Position numbers and translations under genes: made by a program | Part shown: one piece after another, positions 52,266 to 59,701 of the stretch | Layout: each line of letters starts with the position of its first letter | Numbering within the stretch: position 1 is the first letter of the stretch | Notes under the pieces: model-generated | What the model saw: the letters and a program-made list of their open reading frames with translations, nothing else | Database searches by the model: none | What the model was told of the DNA's origin: nothing | From: Mycobacterium sp. 852002-51057_SCH5723018 | GTDB taxonomy: Bacteria > Actinomycetota > Actinomycetes > Mycobacteriales > Mycobacteriaceae | Reading direction: 5' to 3' | Assembly: GCF_001667035.1 (NCBI RefSeq) | Contig: NZ_LZIR01000085.1 | Span: 1 to 64,000, forward strand | DNA length: 64,000 bases

Positions 52266-53108
52266 TCAGCGCATCAGGTGCGTGCGGGCGAACTGCAACG
52301 ATTCGGCGAGCATGGCTTCGCGCTCGTGGGCCGAACGCGCGCTCGAGGTGGACACCTCGAGGATCACGTGACCCGCGAAGCGCCCGCCGGCCAGCATCTG
52401 GCACACCTCCGCGGTGGGCTGGGTGCCGCGGCCAGGCACCAGGTGCTCGTCGGCGGGCAGGCCGCTGCCGTCGCACAGGTGCAGGTGGACCAGGCCCTCG
52501 CCCATCCGCTGCGCCATGTCCAGTGAATCGGTGCCCGCGGTCGAGGTGTGGGACAGGTCCAGCGTGTAGTGGGCGTGGTCGCCGTCCAGCGGGTCGTAGG
52601 ACGGCGAGAACGCCGAGATCGCCGGGCCCGGGCCGCCGCCGCGCTTGCGCATCCGTTCCCGCGACTGGCCGACGCCGAAAAACCGGTCCGCGCGGAACGG
52701 GAACATGTTTTCCACGGCGATCATCACGTCGCTCGAGGCTTCCAGGGTCGAGACCTGCTCGCTGAAGCCCTCGGCGTAGCGGCGTTGCCAGCGGAACGGT
52801 GGATGCACGACGACGGTCTGCGCGCCCAATTGCTCGGCGGCACGCACGCTGCGTTCCAGCTTGGGGATCGGGTTGGCGCCCCAGACGCGTTGCGAGATCA
52901 GCAGGCAGGGTGCATGCACCGACAGCACGGGCACGCGGTAGCTACGGGACAGCTTCTTGACGGCGTCGATGTCCTGGCTGACCGACTCGCTCCACACCAT
53001 CAGCTCGACGCCGTCATAGCCCAGCCGCTCGGCGTACTCGAACGCGGCCTCGGCCCTCAATGGGTACACGGATGCCGTCGACAGGCCGACTTTGATCGCT
53101 GGGCGCAC
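52266..53108 (-). CDS. Xylose isomerase-like TIM-barrel protein (Rv0498-like)
   Basis: This 280-residue sugar phosphate isomerase/epimerase-type protein has KVGLSTASVYPLRAEAAFEYAERLGYDGVELMVW at the N-terminus. HAPCLLISQ, VVVHPPFRW, MIAVENMFPF, TLDLSHTSTAGTD, VHLHLCDGSG and HVILEVSTSS follow at the ends of the barrel strands. The His, Glu and Asp residues there form a divalent-metal site of the AP endonuclease 2 superfamily. The substrate is unknown. GTG start. Confidence 0.87.
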   Translation of the reverse strand: MRPAIKVGLSTASVYPLRAEAAFEYAERLGYDGVELMVWSESVSQDIDAVKKLSRSYRVPVLSVHAPCLLISQRVWGANPIPKLERSVRAAEQLGAQTVVVHPPFRWQRRYAEGFSEQVSTLEASSDVMIAVENMFPFRADRFFGVGQSRERMRKRGGGPGPAISAFSPSYDPLDGDHAHYTLDLSHTSTAGTDSLDMAQRMGEGLVHLHLCDGSGLPADEHLVPGRGTQPTAEVCQMLAGGRFAGHVILEVSTSSARSAHEREAMLAESLQFARTHLMR

Positions 53109-53136
53109 CGGTCCGCGTGGCTCTGAGTAGGTCTGC

Positions 53137-54132
53137 CTAGCCCGACTGCAACGACAGCGCCAGGGGACCCAGCGTGATCAGCGCACCCACCGCCACCGCG
53201 ATGAGCGTGCTGCCGATGTCCTCGGTCTTGCGCACCACCCGGACCCCCACCACCAGGCCCAGGATGACCAGCACCGAAAGCACCAAGGCGACGATGCTGT
53301 TCCAGCGCCACAGTTGATCGAACGCGACGAACAGCCCGGCGCCGAACACGACGGCCAGAATCGACTGCAACACGATCAGGCTGCCGTGCCACAGCGACTC
53401 GAGCCTGCCCTCGTGGACCCCTTTGGTCGCGCCCGCGGGATGGGGCTCGGTGTCGAGGTGATCGTCGTGGAGTTCTTGGTCTTCGTGCGCCTGCTCGCCG
53501 CCGCGCCCTCGGGCGACCTCATCGGCAAGGGTCTGCCCGCCGAACAGCGTGTTGTCCGACTGCAGGTAGGAGCGCACGTATGCCGAGTCCTCCGACGCCG
53601 GTTCGGCGTCGCGCACCTCGGAATCCATCACGTCCACCGGGATGTCGGCGTAATGGTCCACCGGGTCGGGGCTCATGTCCTCGGCACCGGAGGGCTCCGC
53701 GTTGTGCGTCTCGGCCTGGCGCAGGGGGCGTGGGTAGGCGCTGCGCTCGGGGCCCGACGCGCGCGCGGGCTGCGGCGGAGACTTCGGCCAGCGCGGCTCC
53801 GGTTCGGACCAGTAGGCGGGCTTGGGCCGGTCTTCGGTGATTTCCTCAGGGGCCACCGCGTCGGAGACGGATGCGGGCCGCGCCTGCTCGGCCGGTTCGG
53901 CTACCTGGACCGCGCCGTTGGCCTCGCGCTCTGCGTCGTCGTGCTCCTCGTCATGGATGACCGGAATCTCGCCGGTGAGCTCGGCGACGGTGACCGCGTC
54001 GCTGTCGCCGCGCCGACGGCGGCGCCGCCGGGTGACCGCCGGGGCGCCGATGGTTCCATTTCTGGCCAGCAATTCGGCCACCGAGATCGGCCGAGTGCCG
54101 GGACTCTCGGTCTCGGAGTGTGGTCCGGTCAT
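53137..54132 (-). CDS. Membrane protein with long disordered cytoplasmic N-terminus (Rv0497-like)
   Basis: This 331-residue protein has about 240 hydrophilic residues, acidic and rich in Pro, Glu and Ser, with an Arg block TRRRRRRRGDSDAVTVAELTG. Three membrane segments end the chain (LIVLQSILAVVFGAGLFVAF, SIVALVLSVLVILGLVVGV and STLIAVAVGALITLGPLALSL). This looks like a membrane-anchored protein with a regulatory cytoplasmic tail, perhaps phosphorylated at Thr near the Arg block, which is inference. Its ATG overlaps the ppx1 stop. Confidence 0.85.
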   Translation of the reverse strand: MTGPHSETESPGTRPISVAELLARNGTIGAPAVTRRRRRRRGDSDAVTVAELTGEIPVIHDEEHDDAEREANGAVQVAEPAEQARPASVSDAVAPEEITEDRPKPAYWSEPEPRWPKSPPQPARASGPERSAYPRPLRQAETHNAEPSGAEDMSPDPVDHYADIPVDVMDSEVRDAEPASEDSAYVRSYLQSDNTLFGGQTLADEVARGRGGEQAHEDQELHDDHLDTEPHPAGATKGVHEGRLESLWHGSLIVLQSILAVVFGAGLFVAFDQLWRWNSIVALVLSVLVILGLVVGVRVVRKTEDIGSTLIAVAVGALITLGPLALSLQSG

Positions 54133-55145
54133 GATTTGTCGCCTCTCGATCGGTGGGAGTTCCGATCTGCTTTCTGACCTTTAGCATCCCGCACCGAGCT
54201 GCCGACGAGTGGAGTTCCGTCGGCTTCGCTGTCGAGTTTGCGCAAGATGAGACCTTCCCGTAATGCCCACGGGCAGATATCCACCGCTTCGATCGACAGC
54301 GCTCGCATGCTTGCCTCGGCCACCAGGGCACCCGCCACGATCTGTGGTGCCCGCTCGGCGCTTACTCCTTCCAGTTCTGCCCGGTCAGCGGTCGTCATCC
54401 TAGAGATGAAAGCTATGAGTTGCCTGAGGCCGTTTGCTGTAAGTGTCCTCTTCACCCGCGGCCCCGCCGCCGCCCGCGCCGCGCCGGTGAGCCGCGCCAG
54501 GGAGCGAAACGTCTTCGACGTGGCGACCGCCAGGTCCGGGCTGCCGGCTTCGAGCACCTGCACGCCGGCCTCCGCCAGCTCGGCGTCCAGCCAGTCCCGC
54601 AGCATCGCCACCCGGCGCCGCCCCGGGGGATCGTCGGGCAGCCATTCGCGGGTCAGCCGTCCGGCGCCCAGCGGCAACGACAACGCGACCTCGGGATCCT
54701 CGTCGACGCCGCTGGACAATTCCAGCGAGCCCCCGCCGATGTCCAGGTTGATGATTCGCCCGGCGCTCCAGCCGTACCAGCGGCGCACGGCCAGGAAGGT
54801 CAGCCGCGATTCGTCGACCCCGGTCAGCACCTGCAACTCGACGCCGGTCTCCTTGCGCACCCGGGCCAGCACGTCATCGGAGTTCTCGGCGTCGCGGACC
54901 GCGGACGTGGCGAACGCCATCAGCTCCGCGCAGCCCGAGCTGTCGGCGATCTTGGCGAGCTCGTCGAGCGTGGAAATCAACTTTTCGGCGCCGCGCTTGG
55001 TGAGCTTGCCCGAGCCGTCGATTGACTCCGAGAGCCGCAGGGTGGCCTTCGTCGAACTCATGGGCGTGGGATGCCCACCGCGGTGGGCATCGACCACCAG
55101 CAGATGAACCGTGTTGCTGCCCACGTCGAGCACGCCCAATCGCAC
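54129..55145 (-). CDS. ppx1: Ppx/GppA-family exopolyphosphatase
   Basis: This 338-residue ASKHA-fold phosphatase hydrolyses polyphosphate and possibly pppGpp. The N-terminus VRLGVLDVGSNTVHLLVVD is the first phosphate-binding loop, AFATSAVRDAENSDDVLARV follows, and LDIGGGSLELSSG near residues 132-144 is the second loop. M. tuberculosis Rv0496 is the counterpart (Ppx1). The GTG at 55145 gives the correct start. The open frame upstream merely runs through the tandem repeats and encodes a CAAGIVAR repeat of no family meaning. No ribosome site is visible and the message may be leaderless. Confidence 0.92.
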   Translation of the reverse strand: MRLGVLDVGSNTVHLLVVDAHRGGHPTPMSSTKATLRLSESIDGSGKLTKRGAEKLISTLDELAKIADSSGCAELMAFATSAVRDAENSDDVLARVRKETGVELQVLTGVDESRLTFLAVRRWYGWSAGRIINLDIGGGSLELSSGVDEDPEVALSLPLGAGRLTREWLPDDPPGRRRVAMLRDWLDAELAEAGVQVLEAGSPDLAVATSKTFRSLARLTGAARAAAGPRVKRTLTANGLRQLIAFISRMTTADRAELEGVSAERAPQIVAGALVAEASMRALSIEAVDICPWALREGLILRKLDSEADGTPLVGSSVRDAKGQKADRNSHRSRGDKS

Positions 55146-55161
55146 AGAAAACAAACTAGTC

Positions 55162-55430
55162 GGGCGAAGATGCGCGCCGCGCAGCGGCGGGAGGAGGAGC
55201 CCGACCACTTCAGCACAGCGGGCGACGATGCCCGCCGCGCAGCGGCGGGAGGAGGAATCCGACAACTCAGCACAGCGGGCGACGATGCCCGCCGCGCAGC
55301 GGCGGGAGCAGGAACCCGCCAATTCAACACAGCGGGCGACGATGCCCGCCGCGCAACGGCGGGAGCTGGGGGCACCTCCCAGCCGCGCAGCGGCGAGGGG
55401 GCGAACCCGACAACTCAGCACAGCGCGGGG
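55162..55430. repeat. 57-bp tandem repeat block with internal hairpins
   Basis: Units begin at about 55162, 55220, 55277 and 55334, giving a period of 57-58 bases, with the last unit diverging. Each starts GGGCGACGATGCCCGCC and holds the perfect hairpin CCCGCCGC-GCA-GCGGCGGG, then a less conserved arm ending in AACTCAGCACAGC. The block fills most of the 392 bases between the divergent ppx1 and Rv0495c-like genes. Units touch each other without spacers, so this is a minisatellite, not a CRISPR array. Copy number could vary between strains. Confidence 0.9.
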
Positions 55431-55537
55431 CGGTGCGGCTCACTTTGCGCCCTGTTCCGTCGCAGCGCAGTCCACGACCGCCTGGCCCGGAGTGTCAGCG
55501 GCCTAGCCCGCCGCAACGGTGGTCTAACGTTGCAAAC

Positions 55538-56332
55538 GTGGCGAATTCACACCCAGGACCGGTCCGGCCGGGTCAAGAGGTCGAGCTGGATTTCGCCCGC
55601 GAGTGGGTGGAGTTCTACGACCCGGACGATCCCGAGCACCTGATCGCGGCCGACCTCACCTGGCTGCTGTCGCGCTGGACGTGTGTGTTCGGCACACCGG
55701 CATGCCGCGGCACGGTGGCGGGCCGCCCCGACGACGGATGTTGCTCGCACGGCGCGTTCTTGTCCGACGACGACGACCGCGCCCGGCTGGACGACGCGGT
55801 GAAGAAACTGACCGACGATGATTGGCAATTCCGCGAAAAAGGCTTGGGCCGCAAGGGTTATCTGGAACTCGACGAGCATGAGGGCCAACCCCAGTACCGC
55901 ACCCGCAAGCACAAGGATGCGTGCATCTTCTTGAACCGGCCCGGCTTCCCCGCGGGCGCCGGCTGCGCGCTGCACACCAAAGCCCTCAAGCTGGGCGTGC
56001 CGCCGCTGACCATGAAACCCGATGTCTGCTGGCAATTGCCGATCCGGCGCAGCCAGGAGTGGGTGACCCGGCCCGACGGCACCGAGATCCTCAAGACCAC
56101 CGTCACCGAATTTGATCGCCGCGGCTGGGGATCCGGCGGCGCGGACCTGCACTGGTATTGCACCGGCGATCCGGCCGCCCACATCGGCGCCAAACAGGTG
56201 TGGGAGACCCTGGCCGACGAACTCACTGAGCTGCTCGGCGCCAAGGCCTACGGCGAACTGGCCGCAATGTGCAAGCGGCGCAGCAAGTTAGGGCTCATCG
56301 CGGTGCACCCGGCGACCCGCATCGCCGAGTAG
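55538..56332 (+). CDS. Cysteine-rich conserved protein (Rv0495c-like)
   Basis: This 264-residue soluble protein is highly conserved in mycobacteria, function unknown. Cysteines cluster in TCVFGTPACRGTVAG and DDGCCSHGAFLSDDD (residues 43-71), and again in DACIFLNRPGFPAGAGCALH, which suggests a metal site, perhaps of the zinc/iron-chelating kind. The GTG at 55538 is eight bases after a TAACGT -10-like element (55525-55530) with no ribosome site, so a leaderless message is likely. It is divergent from ppx1 across the repeat block. Confidence 0.85.
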   Translation: MANSHPGPVRPGQEVELDFAREWVEFYDPDDPEHLIAADLTWLLSRWTCVFGTPACRGTVAGRPDDGCCSHGAFLSDDDDRARLDDAVKKLTDDDWQFREKGLGRKGYLELDEHEGQPQYRTRKHKDACIFLNRPGFPAGAGCALHTKALKLGVPPLTMKPDVCWQLPIRRSQEWVTRPDGTEILKTTVTEFDRRGWGSGGADLHWYCTGDPAAHIGAKQVWETLADELTELLGAKAYGELAAMCKRRSKLGLIAVHPATRIAE

Positions 56333-56356
56333 CCGCGGGGTAGGCCGCGGCATAGG

Positions 56357-57295
56357 TCAACCGTCAAGCGGCCCCGGACGGCTGCAGGATTTATCGTCGG
56401 GTGCGGCCGAGCCGTCCCCCGCCGGGGCGTCCTTACTGGGTGGCACGACGCCGTCGTCCGGCTGCCGACCGTCGACGCCGACCGATTCCGGTCGCACCGC
56501 CGCACGCCCTGTTTTCTGGCCGGGATGCTGTCCTGGGCGCTGCGGCAGGAGAATCACCAGCGCGACGATTATGGCCGCCATGACCGCGGAAGCCAGCGGG
56601 CGGCTCAAATTCAGGCCGCCGTGGCTGACAGGCTTATCGAGGAAATCGCCCACGGTGGCACCGAGAGGCCGGGTCAGAATGAACGCGATCCAGAACAGGG
56701 TGACACGCGACACGCTTGTCCAGTAATACATGGCCGCCACGGCGGCGAGGCCTGCGAGGAATACCAGCGCACCGCCTTCGTAGCCCAGCCCGCCCGTGTC
56801 GGCGAGCCAATCTCCGAGTGCCGTGCCAAGGGTCTGCGAAAACGTGATGGTGGCCCAGTAGAACGCCTCGACCTTCGGCGTCGAAACGGTGTTGACCGAC
56901 ACCGTTCCCTCCGACCAGTACCAGAGCCCCAAGGTGGCCAACAGGCAGCACAACAGCAGCAGCGACCCGCCCGTGTAGCCGATGCCCAGTGATCGGTCGG
57001 CGAAGTCGGCTAACGTCGTGCCGAACGTCGTCGAGGCGACGATCGTCGCCCAGTAGAGAGCCGGATGGAAGCGCTTGGCGACGACCTGCGCGACTACGAG
57101 CACCACCAGCGCACCGCCGAAAATCGCGACACCGACCAGATAGCCCCAATTTTCGAACTTATCGGCGTGGAACACCGTCATCGTCACGGCGTCGCCGCCC
57201 GTCTCGCCCAGTGTGGTCGCCAAGATCTTGATGACCCAGAAGCCCAGGGTGACTGCCGGTACCTTGCTCAAAGCCTGTTTCGTCGCATCACTCAT
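56357..57295 (-). CDS. COG4705-type membrane protein with four internal repeats
   Basis: This 312-residue protein has about eight hydrophobic segments in four repeats. Each repeat has a Thr/Gly/Asp motif at a membrane edge: ATTLGETGGDAV (26-37), STTFGTTLADFAD (88-100), SQTLGTALGDWLAD (153-166) and TRPLGATVGDFLDK (208-221). After the last helix comes a hydrophilic tail rich in Pro, Asp and Gly. The family is described as COG4705-like membrane-anchored proteins, and its function is unknown to me. The repeated polar motifs inside membrane segments suggest a transporter or channel. It has no counterpart at this place in M. tuberculosis. Confidence 0.8.
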   Translation of the reverse strand: MSDATKQALSKVPAVTLGFWVIKILATTLGETGGDAVTMTVFHADKFENWGYLVGVAIFGGALVVLVVAQVVAKRFHPALYWATIVASTTFGTTLADFADRSLGIGYTGGSLLLLCCLLATLGLWYWSEGTVSVNTVSTPKVEAFYWATITFSQTLGTALGDWLADTGGLGYEGGALVFLAGLAAVAAMYYWTSVSRVTLFWIAFILTRPLGATVGDFLDKPVSHGGLNLSRPLASAVMAAIIVALVILLPQRPGQHPGQKTGRAAVRPESVGVDGRQPDDGVVPPSKDAPAGDGSAAPDDKSCSRPGPLDG

Positions 57296-57638
57296 GGAAT
57301 GATGGCCTCCCGCTTTCCCGGAGCGGCGTTGACGAACGGTCGTACCGATCGACCAACGCGCGTGACGTAACCCACCCGCGTACCCGCTGCGGCATTGCAG
57401 CGGACGCTGTCAGACACAAGCTAACGAGCGCGGATGAGATTTCGCTGTGGACCGCTGTGTTCTGGCTTACATGTGCTGGCAGTGTTTACGGTACCGCCGC
57501 GGCGTGGCTCGTAGCGGGCTCTCAGCGCCGGTGCCTGACACTGGCCGCGCGGGCACAAGGCGCGCCCGCGGATTCGATCCGATTCCGGCCAACCCCAACG
57601 ACCCAACGGCCGACTGGTCACACAACCGGTCTGAGCGC
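57296..57638. other. Intergenic region without a recognised gene
   Basis: This 343-base stretch lies between two minus-strand genes. It contains a perfect hairpin CCGCTGC-GGCATT-GCAGCGG (57384-57403) and a 12-base palindrome CTGAGCGCTCAG (57631-57642) at the 3' end of the GntR gene. Short frames on both strands lack ribosome sites and family character. It probably holds the promoter of the COG4705-type gene and a terminator of the GntR gene, but no convincing boxes were found. Confidence 0.5.
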
Positions 57639-58358
57639 TCAGCTGCCTTGTGTTTTGTAAGACAAAACCATTCGCACCGCGCTGGCTTGCAGGTAGGCCT
57701 CGACGGCCGCGGCGGCCGCCTCCGCGTCGCGGGTTACCACGGCCTCGGTGATGGCCTGTAGGTCGGCGAGCACCGGGGCGGGGTCGTCGTAGGCGCCGGT
57801 GAGCTCGTGCTCGCGGCCGCCGAAAGCGTGCTCGACCCAGCGATACAACAGGCCCAGCGCGCGATTGCGACTGCTGTGGATGAGCACCCGGAAGTAAGCG
57901 AGGTCGGCGGCCTGGCGCGTCGCGGCGCTCTCCGCGTCGCGGACGGCGGCCAGCGCCGCGCGCAGCGCGTCGGGGTCCTCGGGCGCGCTGCGCTGCGCCG
58001 CTAAGCGGCCGATCAACGGGCCGAGGCCCGCCCGGATCTCCAGCAGCTCGGCCAGGAACTCGGGCCCCAGCTTGCGGACCAGCGCCTCGACCACCGCGGG
58101 GTGGGTCAGCGCCTCGGGGTCGCGCACCACGTTGCCGCTGCCGTGCCGGGCCTCGATGAGGCCCATCTGCTGCAGCCGGGCCAGACCCTGGCGCAGCGAC
58201 GTGCGGTTGACGTTGAGCTGCTCGGCCAGCTCCCGCTCGGGCGGCAGCGTCGAGCCGGGCGGGAAGGCGCCGTCCAGGATCGCGTCGGCGATGGTGGCGG
58301 CGACCTGTTCGTCCACCCGCTGCCGATCGGGCGGCTGCAGCGCACTTGACTGGTTCAT
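57639..58358 (-). CDS. GntR/FadR-subfamily transcriptional regulator (Rv0494-like)
   Basis: This 239-residue regulator has a winged helix (AATIADAILDGAFPPGSTLPPERELAEQLNVNRTSLRQGLARLQQMGLIEARHGSGNVV, residues 17-74) followed by a helical FadR-type effector domain with LEIRAGLGPLIGRLAAQRS. The M. tuberculosis orthologue Rv0494 is reported as a fatty-acid-responsive regulator that binds its own promoter. The ATG at 58358 is inside an ATTGG/CCAAT inverted repeat, which fits autoregulation. The frame stays open upstream, but the divergent gene's promoter lies there. Confidence 0.9.
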   Translation of the reverse strand: MNQSSALQPPDRQRVDEQVAATIADAILDGAFPPGSTLPPERELAEQLNVNRTSLRQGLARLQQMGLIEARHGSGNVVRDPEALTHPAVVEALVRKLGPEFLAELLEIRAGLGPLIGRLAAQRSAPEDPDALRAALAAVRDAESAATRQAADLAYFRVLIHSSRNRALGLLYRWVEHAFGGREHELTGAYDDPAPVLADLQAITEAVVTRDAEAAAAAVEAYLQASAVRMVLSYKTQGS

Positions 58359-58376
58359 TGGCTCAACCAATATAGT
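58346..58376 (+). promoter_or_regulatory. FadR-type operator within the divergent promoter
   Basis: The inverted repeat ATTGGCTCAACCAAT (58357-58371; six of seven arm bases pair) is of the TGG-N5-CCA kind bound by FadR-type regulators. A TTGACT (58346-58351) and TATAGT (58371-58376), 19 bases apart, could be the promoter of the gene at 58404. The operator fills the spacer and covers the regulator's start codon. Confidence 0.65.
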
Positions 58377-58403
58377 GGACAGACCGGACCGGAGGTGAGC
58401 GAA

Positions 58404-59375
58404 GTGGACGACGAACTGCGATCGGCCGCGGCCCCACGGTGGCGAGGCAAGGCCGGCCGCCTGGAAGTCTGGTATGCCACCCTGTCGGATCCGGTGACGC
58501 GTGCCGGTCTGTGGATCCACTGCGAGACGGTGGCGCCGCTGCGGGGCGCTCCCTACGCGCACGGCTGGGTGACCTGGTTTGCGCCCGACGGCCCGCCGCG
58601 CACCGAGCGGTTCGGCCCCGAACCCGTCCGGCCTGCGACGGGCGCGGACTGGTTCAGCGCGGCGGGGGCCCGGGTGGCACCCGGAATACTGGCCGGCCAA
58701 GCCCGCTCGGTGGCGTGGGACCTGTCCTGGAAGGACGCCGGCACGCCGCTGTGGACGTTTCCCCGCGCCGTATGGGAACGCGAGCTGCTGCCCGGCGCGC
58801 AGGTCGTCCTCGCCCCCACCGCCGAGTTCGCCGGCTCACTGACCGCAGAATTTCCAGCCGGCACCGCCGCACGCGTCGGCGGCTGGCGCGGCGGCGTCGC
58901 CCACATCTACGGGCACGGCAACGCCAAGCGCTGGGGCTGGATCCACGCCGACCTCGGCGGCGGCGACGCCGTCGAAGCGGTGACCGCGGTGTCGCAAAAG
59001 CCGGGACTGCGCAGGCTGGCGCCGATGGCGTTCGTCCGCTTCCGCATCGACGGAAACGATTGGCCCACAAGCCCTTTGCCGTCGCTGCGGATGCGGACCA
59101 CGCTGGGGCTGCAGCACTGGCAGCTGGAGGGACGCATCGGCGGTCGCCAGGTGCTCATCCGCGTCGACCAGCCCCCGGAGCGCTGCGTGACCCTGGGCTA
59201 CACCGATCCCGACGGCGGCCGCGCGGTGTGCACGAACACCGAGCAGGCCGACATCTACATCGACGTCGACGACCGGCACTGGTCGGTGCTGGGCACCGGG
59301 CACGCCGAGGTCGGGCTGCGCGGCACCTCGGATGGCCTGAGGGCACCCGACATCAACGAAAGGATCCCGACATGA
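58404..59375 (+). CDS. Conserved protein, possibly lipocalin-like (Rv0493c-like)
   Basis: This 323-residue protein of unknown function contains many Trp and Gly residues: RLEVWYATLSDPVTRAGLWI, GWVTWFAPDG, SVAWDLSWKDAGTPLWTFP, HIYGHGNAKRWGWIHADLGG and TNTEQADIYIDV. The pattern is beta-rich and recalls the AttH/tocopherol cyclase-like lipid-binding barrels, but this is only likeness by eye. The GTG at 58404 has GGAGG upstream. A GTG at 58395 lies inside that site. It overlaps the next gene by four bases and is probably under the FadR-type regulator. Confidence 0.75.
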   Translation: MDDELRSAAAPRWRGKAGRLEVWYATLSDPVTRAGLWIHCETVAPLRGAPYAHGWVTWFAPDGPPRTERFGPEPVRPATGADWFSAAGARVAPGILAGQARSVAWDLSWKDAGTPLWTFPRAVWERELLPGAQVVLAPTAEFAGSLTAEFPAGTAARVGGWRGGVAHIYGHGNAKRWGWIHADLGGGDAVEAVTAVSQKPGLRRLAPMAFVRFRIDGNDWPTSPLPSLRMRTTLGLQHWQLEGRIGGRQVLIRVDQPPERCVTLGYTDPDGGRAVCTNTEQADIYIDVDDRHWSVLGTGHAEVGLRGTSDGLRAPDINERIPT

Positions 59376-59701
59376 GCTTTCTCTTCGACCCGCCGCTGCT
59401 GTTCGCCGCCGGAGTGCTCATCGAGCGGCGTCTGCCCTCGGACCGTCGCGACGTCGCCGAGGCGGCCACCCTCGGTGTCTTCTTCGGCGGCTCGTTCGGG
59501 CTCTACAACGAAGTGCCCGGGCTGGGCGTGCTGTGGCGGCCGTTCCGCGCCGCGGGCGGCCGTGATTTCATGTGGAACAGCGGCGTTTTCGGCGTGAACA
59601 CGGTCGACGCGGGCTGGCCGCTGCACGCCGCGGCGGGCGCCATCTTCGCGACCTATCCGTTCTTCATCAAGTTGGGCCGCCGGCTCGGACGCCTCCTGTG
59701 A
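59372..59701 (+). CDS. Small conserved protein (Rv0492A-like)
   Basis: This 109-residue protein begins MSFLFDPPLLFAAGVLIERRLP and has a hydrophobic middle (ATLGVFFGGSFGLY) and end (AAAGAIFATYPFFIKLGRRLGRLL), so it is likely membrane-associated. Its ATG overlaps the stop of the upstream gene and its stop overlaps the GTG of the GMC oxidoreductase, so three proteins are made in lockstep. Function unknown. The place matches Rv0492A. Confidence 0.85.
   Translation: MSFLFDPPLLFAAGVLIERRLPSDRRDVAEAATLGVFFGGSFGLYNEVPGLGVLWRPFRAAGGRDFMWNSGVFGVNTVDAGWPLHAAAGAIFATYPFFIKLGRRLGRLL

Noticed and set aside
55058..55421. N-terminal extension of ppx1 with repeated CAAGIVARC text
   Set aside because: The text is only the 57-base repeat read in one frame. 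The phosphatase domain starts properly at the GTG at 55145.
55162..55430. CRISPR array
   Set aside because: The 57-base units are contiguous and nearly the same over their whole length, with no unique spacers and no cas genes nearby.
57540..57610. tRNA-like segment with a GATTCGATCC T-loop look
   Set aside because: No matching acceptor, anticodon or D arms could be built on either strand.
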